64,000 bases of DNA from Ariolimax columbianus (lineage: Eukaryota; Mollusca; Gastropoda; Stylommatophora; Arionidae), in the NCBI GenBank assembly GCA_036924085.1, contig JAVGWX010000011.1, positions 91,949,819 to 92,013,818 on the forward strand. Direction: 5' to 3'. The number at the start of each line of letters is the position of its first letter. Position 1 is the stretch's first letter. The position numbers were made by a program, and so were the translations under genes. The notes below the pieces were generated by a model, which saw nothing but the letters and a program-made list of their open reading frames with translations, was not told the origin of the DNA and did not search any database. Shown piece by piece: positions 63,110 through 64,000 of the stretch.

Positions 63110-63472
63110 TTTTTTGACCGCACTCTTCCAGATTGAGCGATTTGATCCAGGTGTGCCAGCGAGTTGATACCTATATGACAGCAGTTAAGGGACTTCTTCA
63201 GACTGTTCTGTTTTGGATGTCCCGTTCTCCTTCACCTCACTTGACAAGAGCCTCTTGGGAAGTCTTCTGTTTGACATTCAGGCCAGGTAGTCAACCCATC
63301 TTAGATTTGTTATACAACTGCATGAATAGCTGGCATGTTGGCTCTGGACAGCAGTTCAGTATCTGTGATATGGTCCTATTGGCAAATGTGCAGTGTATGT
63401 CTCAGGCAAGTAATATGGGAGTGATTGAGTCTCTTGGCCTCTTCAGCGTAGATTGTTCCAGGGCATTGGAAA
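63110..63472 (-). pseudogene. RTE-like LINE C-terminal remnant (antisense)
   Basis: Read on the minus strand with frameshifts, it shows CLRHTLHICQ, DHITDTELLSRANMPAIHA, RLPRGS, then NSLKKSLNCCHIGINSLAHL and RSKKGCNQ. This is the conserved order downstream of the RT domain in RTE-like elements: LRHIL.I.WQD.ITD.E.L.RA..PSI.AL, then RLPK, LK.SLK...I....E.LAQDR. Stops and frame changes show it is dead. It faces opposite to the CR1-like element that begins next to it at about 63477. Confidence 0.75.
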
Positions 63473-63476
63473 GATG

Positions 63477-64000
63477 CAGGAGTGATCCTCTTATTAAAAA
63501 GGGCAAAAAATCAGATCCAGCAAATTATGGACCGGTTTAACGAGCATAGTCTGTAAATTGATAGAGTCAATAATCAAAGAAAACATTGTAATGCATTTAC
63601 ACAAGTTTAATCTAATCAGAAATAGTCAGCCTGTGTTGAGGGAGATCATGCTTAACAAATCTATTAGAATTCATGGAGGAGGTTACTAAAATGATAGATA
63701 AAGGGAAGCCATTGGACGTTATTTATCTAGATTTTGCAAAGGCCTTTGATGGAGTAACTTATCGAAGATCATTTAAAAAGTTAAAAACCCATGAAATAGG
63801 TGGGGAAGTTGTCGAATGGATTGAAAATTGGTTAACGGGAAGAAGGCAGAGGGTGGGCATAATAAGGAGTACTCTGAGTGGTGTGAAGTGAAAAGTGGAG
63901 TGCCACAGGGCTTGGTTTTGGGACCAATTTTGTTCTTGATATATATAAATGAATGATTTGGATATTTATATGGGATCCATGATTTAAAAATTTGCTGATG
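63477..64000 (+). mobile_element. CR1-like LINE reverse transcriptase, frameshifted, truncated by the window edge
   Basis: From left to right: KKGKKSDPANYGPV (RT motif near the N-terminus), a frameshift, TSIVCKLIESIIKENIVMHL, a frameshift, RSCLTNLLEFMEEVTKMIDK and VIYLDFAKAFDGV (motif A, catalytic D). Then come THEIGGEVVEWIENWLTGRR, a frameshift at about 63890, SGVPQGLVLGPILFLIYIN, and a further frameshift. The last bases encode KFAD, the start of the FADD motif (second catalytic Asp pair), where the window ends. At least four frame breaks mean it is a pseudogene. It probably belongs to the same broad CR1/L2-like clade as the 3' ends at 35.1-37.1 kb, but there is no overlap to prove one family. 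Confidence 0.9.

Noticed and set aside
63133..63540. A novel 135-residue plus-strand protein
   Set aside because: Its first part is antisense to an RTE-like LINE tail and its last residues (KKGKKSDPANYGPV) are the start of a CR1-like RT, so the frame is a chance fusion.

Overview
This window is metazoan nuclear DNA, most likely from a lophotrochozoan and probably a mollusc. That placement is an inference from the mix of RTE-like and CR1-like LINE remnants, tRNA-derived SINEs, split genes and very heavy tandem-repeat load; no rRNA or barcode gene is present to confirm it. There are no bacterial operons, no phage genes and no CRISPR array. By eye well over 70% of the window is tandem repeat in about 25 distinct families. 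Most long open frames (THTHSL, RLAVVLCEA, SGRGDV, LLLVVVV and similar) are low-complexity translations of these arrays and are not annotated as genes.

The one host gene I can support is the 3' end of an ionotropic glutamate receptor, kainate-like, on the minus strand. It was found by joining three short exons across repeats: 61775-61842 (SKGYG motif of the ligand-binding domain), 58657-58937 (end of the S2 lobe, KWW motif, TM4) and 44320-44487 (cytoplasmic tail and stop). Splice sites, codon phases and protein homology agree at both junctions. The two introns are about 2.8 kb and 14.2 kb. The larger is almost entirely repeat: a CAA-rich array just after the donor, a SINE, a 10-kb satellite of 25-bp units, and a minisatellite with no C on the + strand that runs right up to the acceptor. 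Upstream exons lie beyond the right edge.

Layout. 1-23828: one degenerate CA-rich satellite (16-bp core ACTCATTGACACACAC) with higher-order duplications of 2-4 kb. 23829-31460: successive minisatellites, an inverted pair of dispersed repeats (25540-26435) and a tRNA-derived SINE (26800-27116). 31480-32672: remnant of an RTE-like LINE reverse transcriptase carrying an internal 71-bp x4 tandem duplication. 32674-43600: more minisatellites, a SINE-like insertion with a clear target-site duplication, two 3' ends of a CR1-like LINE, and two dispersed repeats. 43600-61842: the glutamate receptor 3' end with its repeat-filled introns. 61843-64000: a 45-bp array, an antisense RTE-like LINE tail, and a CR1-like LINE running off the right edge at its FADD motif.

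Transcription of the receptor must cross about 17 kb of intron, of which some 14 kb is tandem repeat. The most interesting feature is that on the receptor sense strand the last acceptor G is the first G in about 1.6 kb, so the minisatellite leaves no competing AG before the real splice site.
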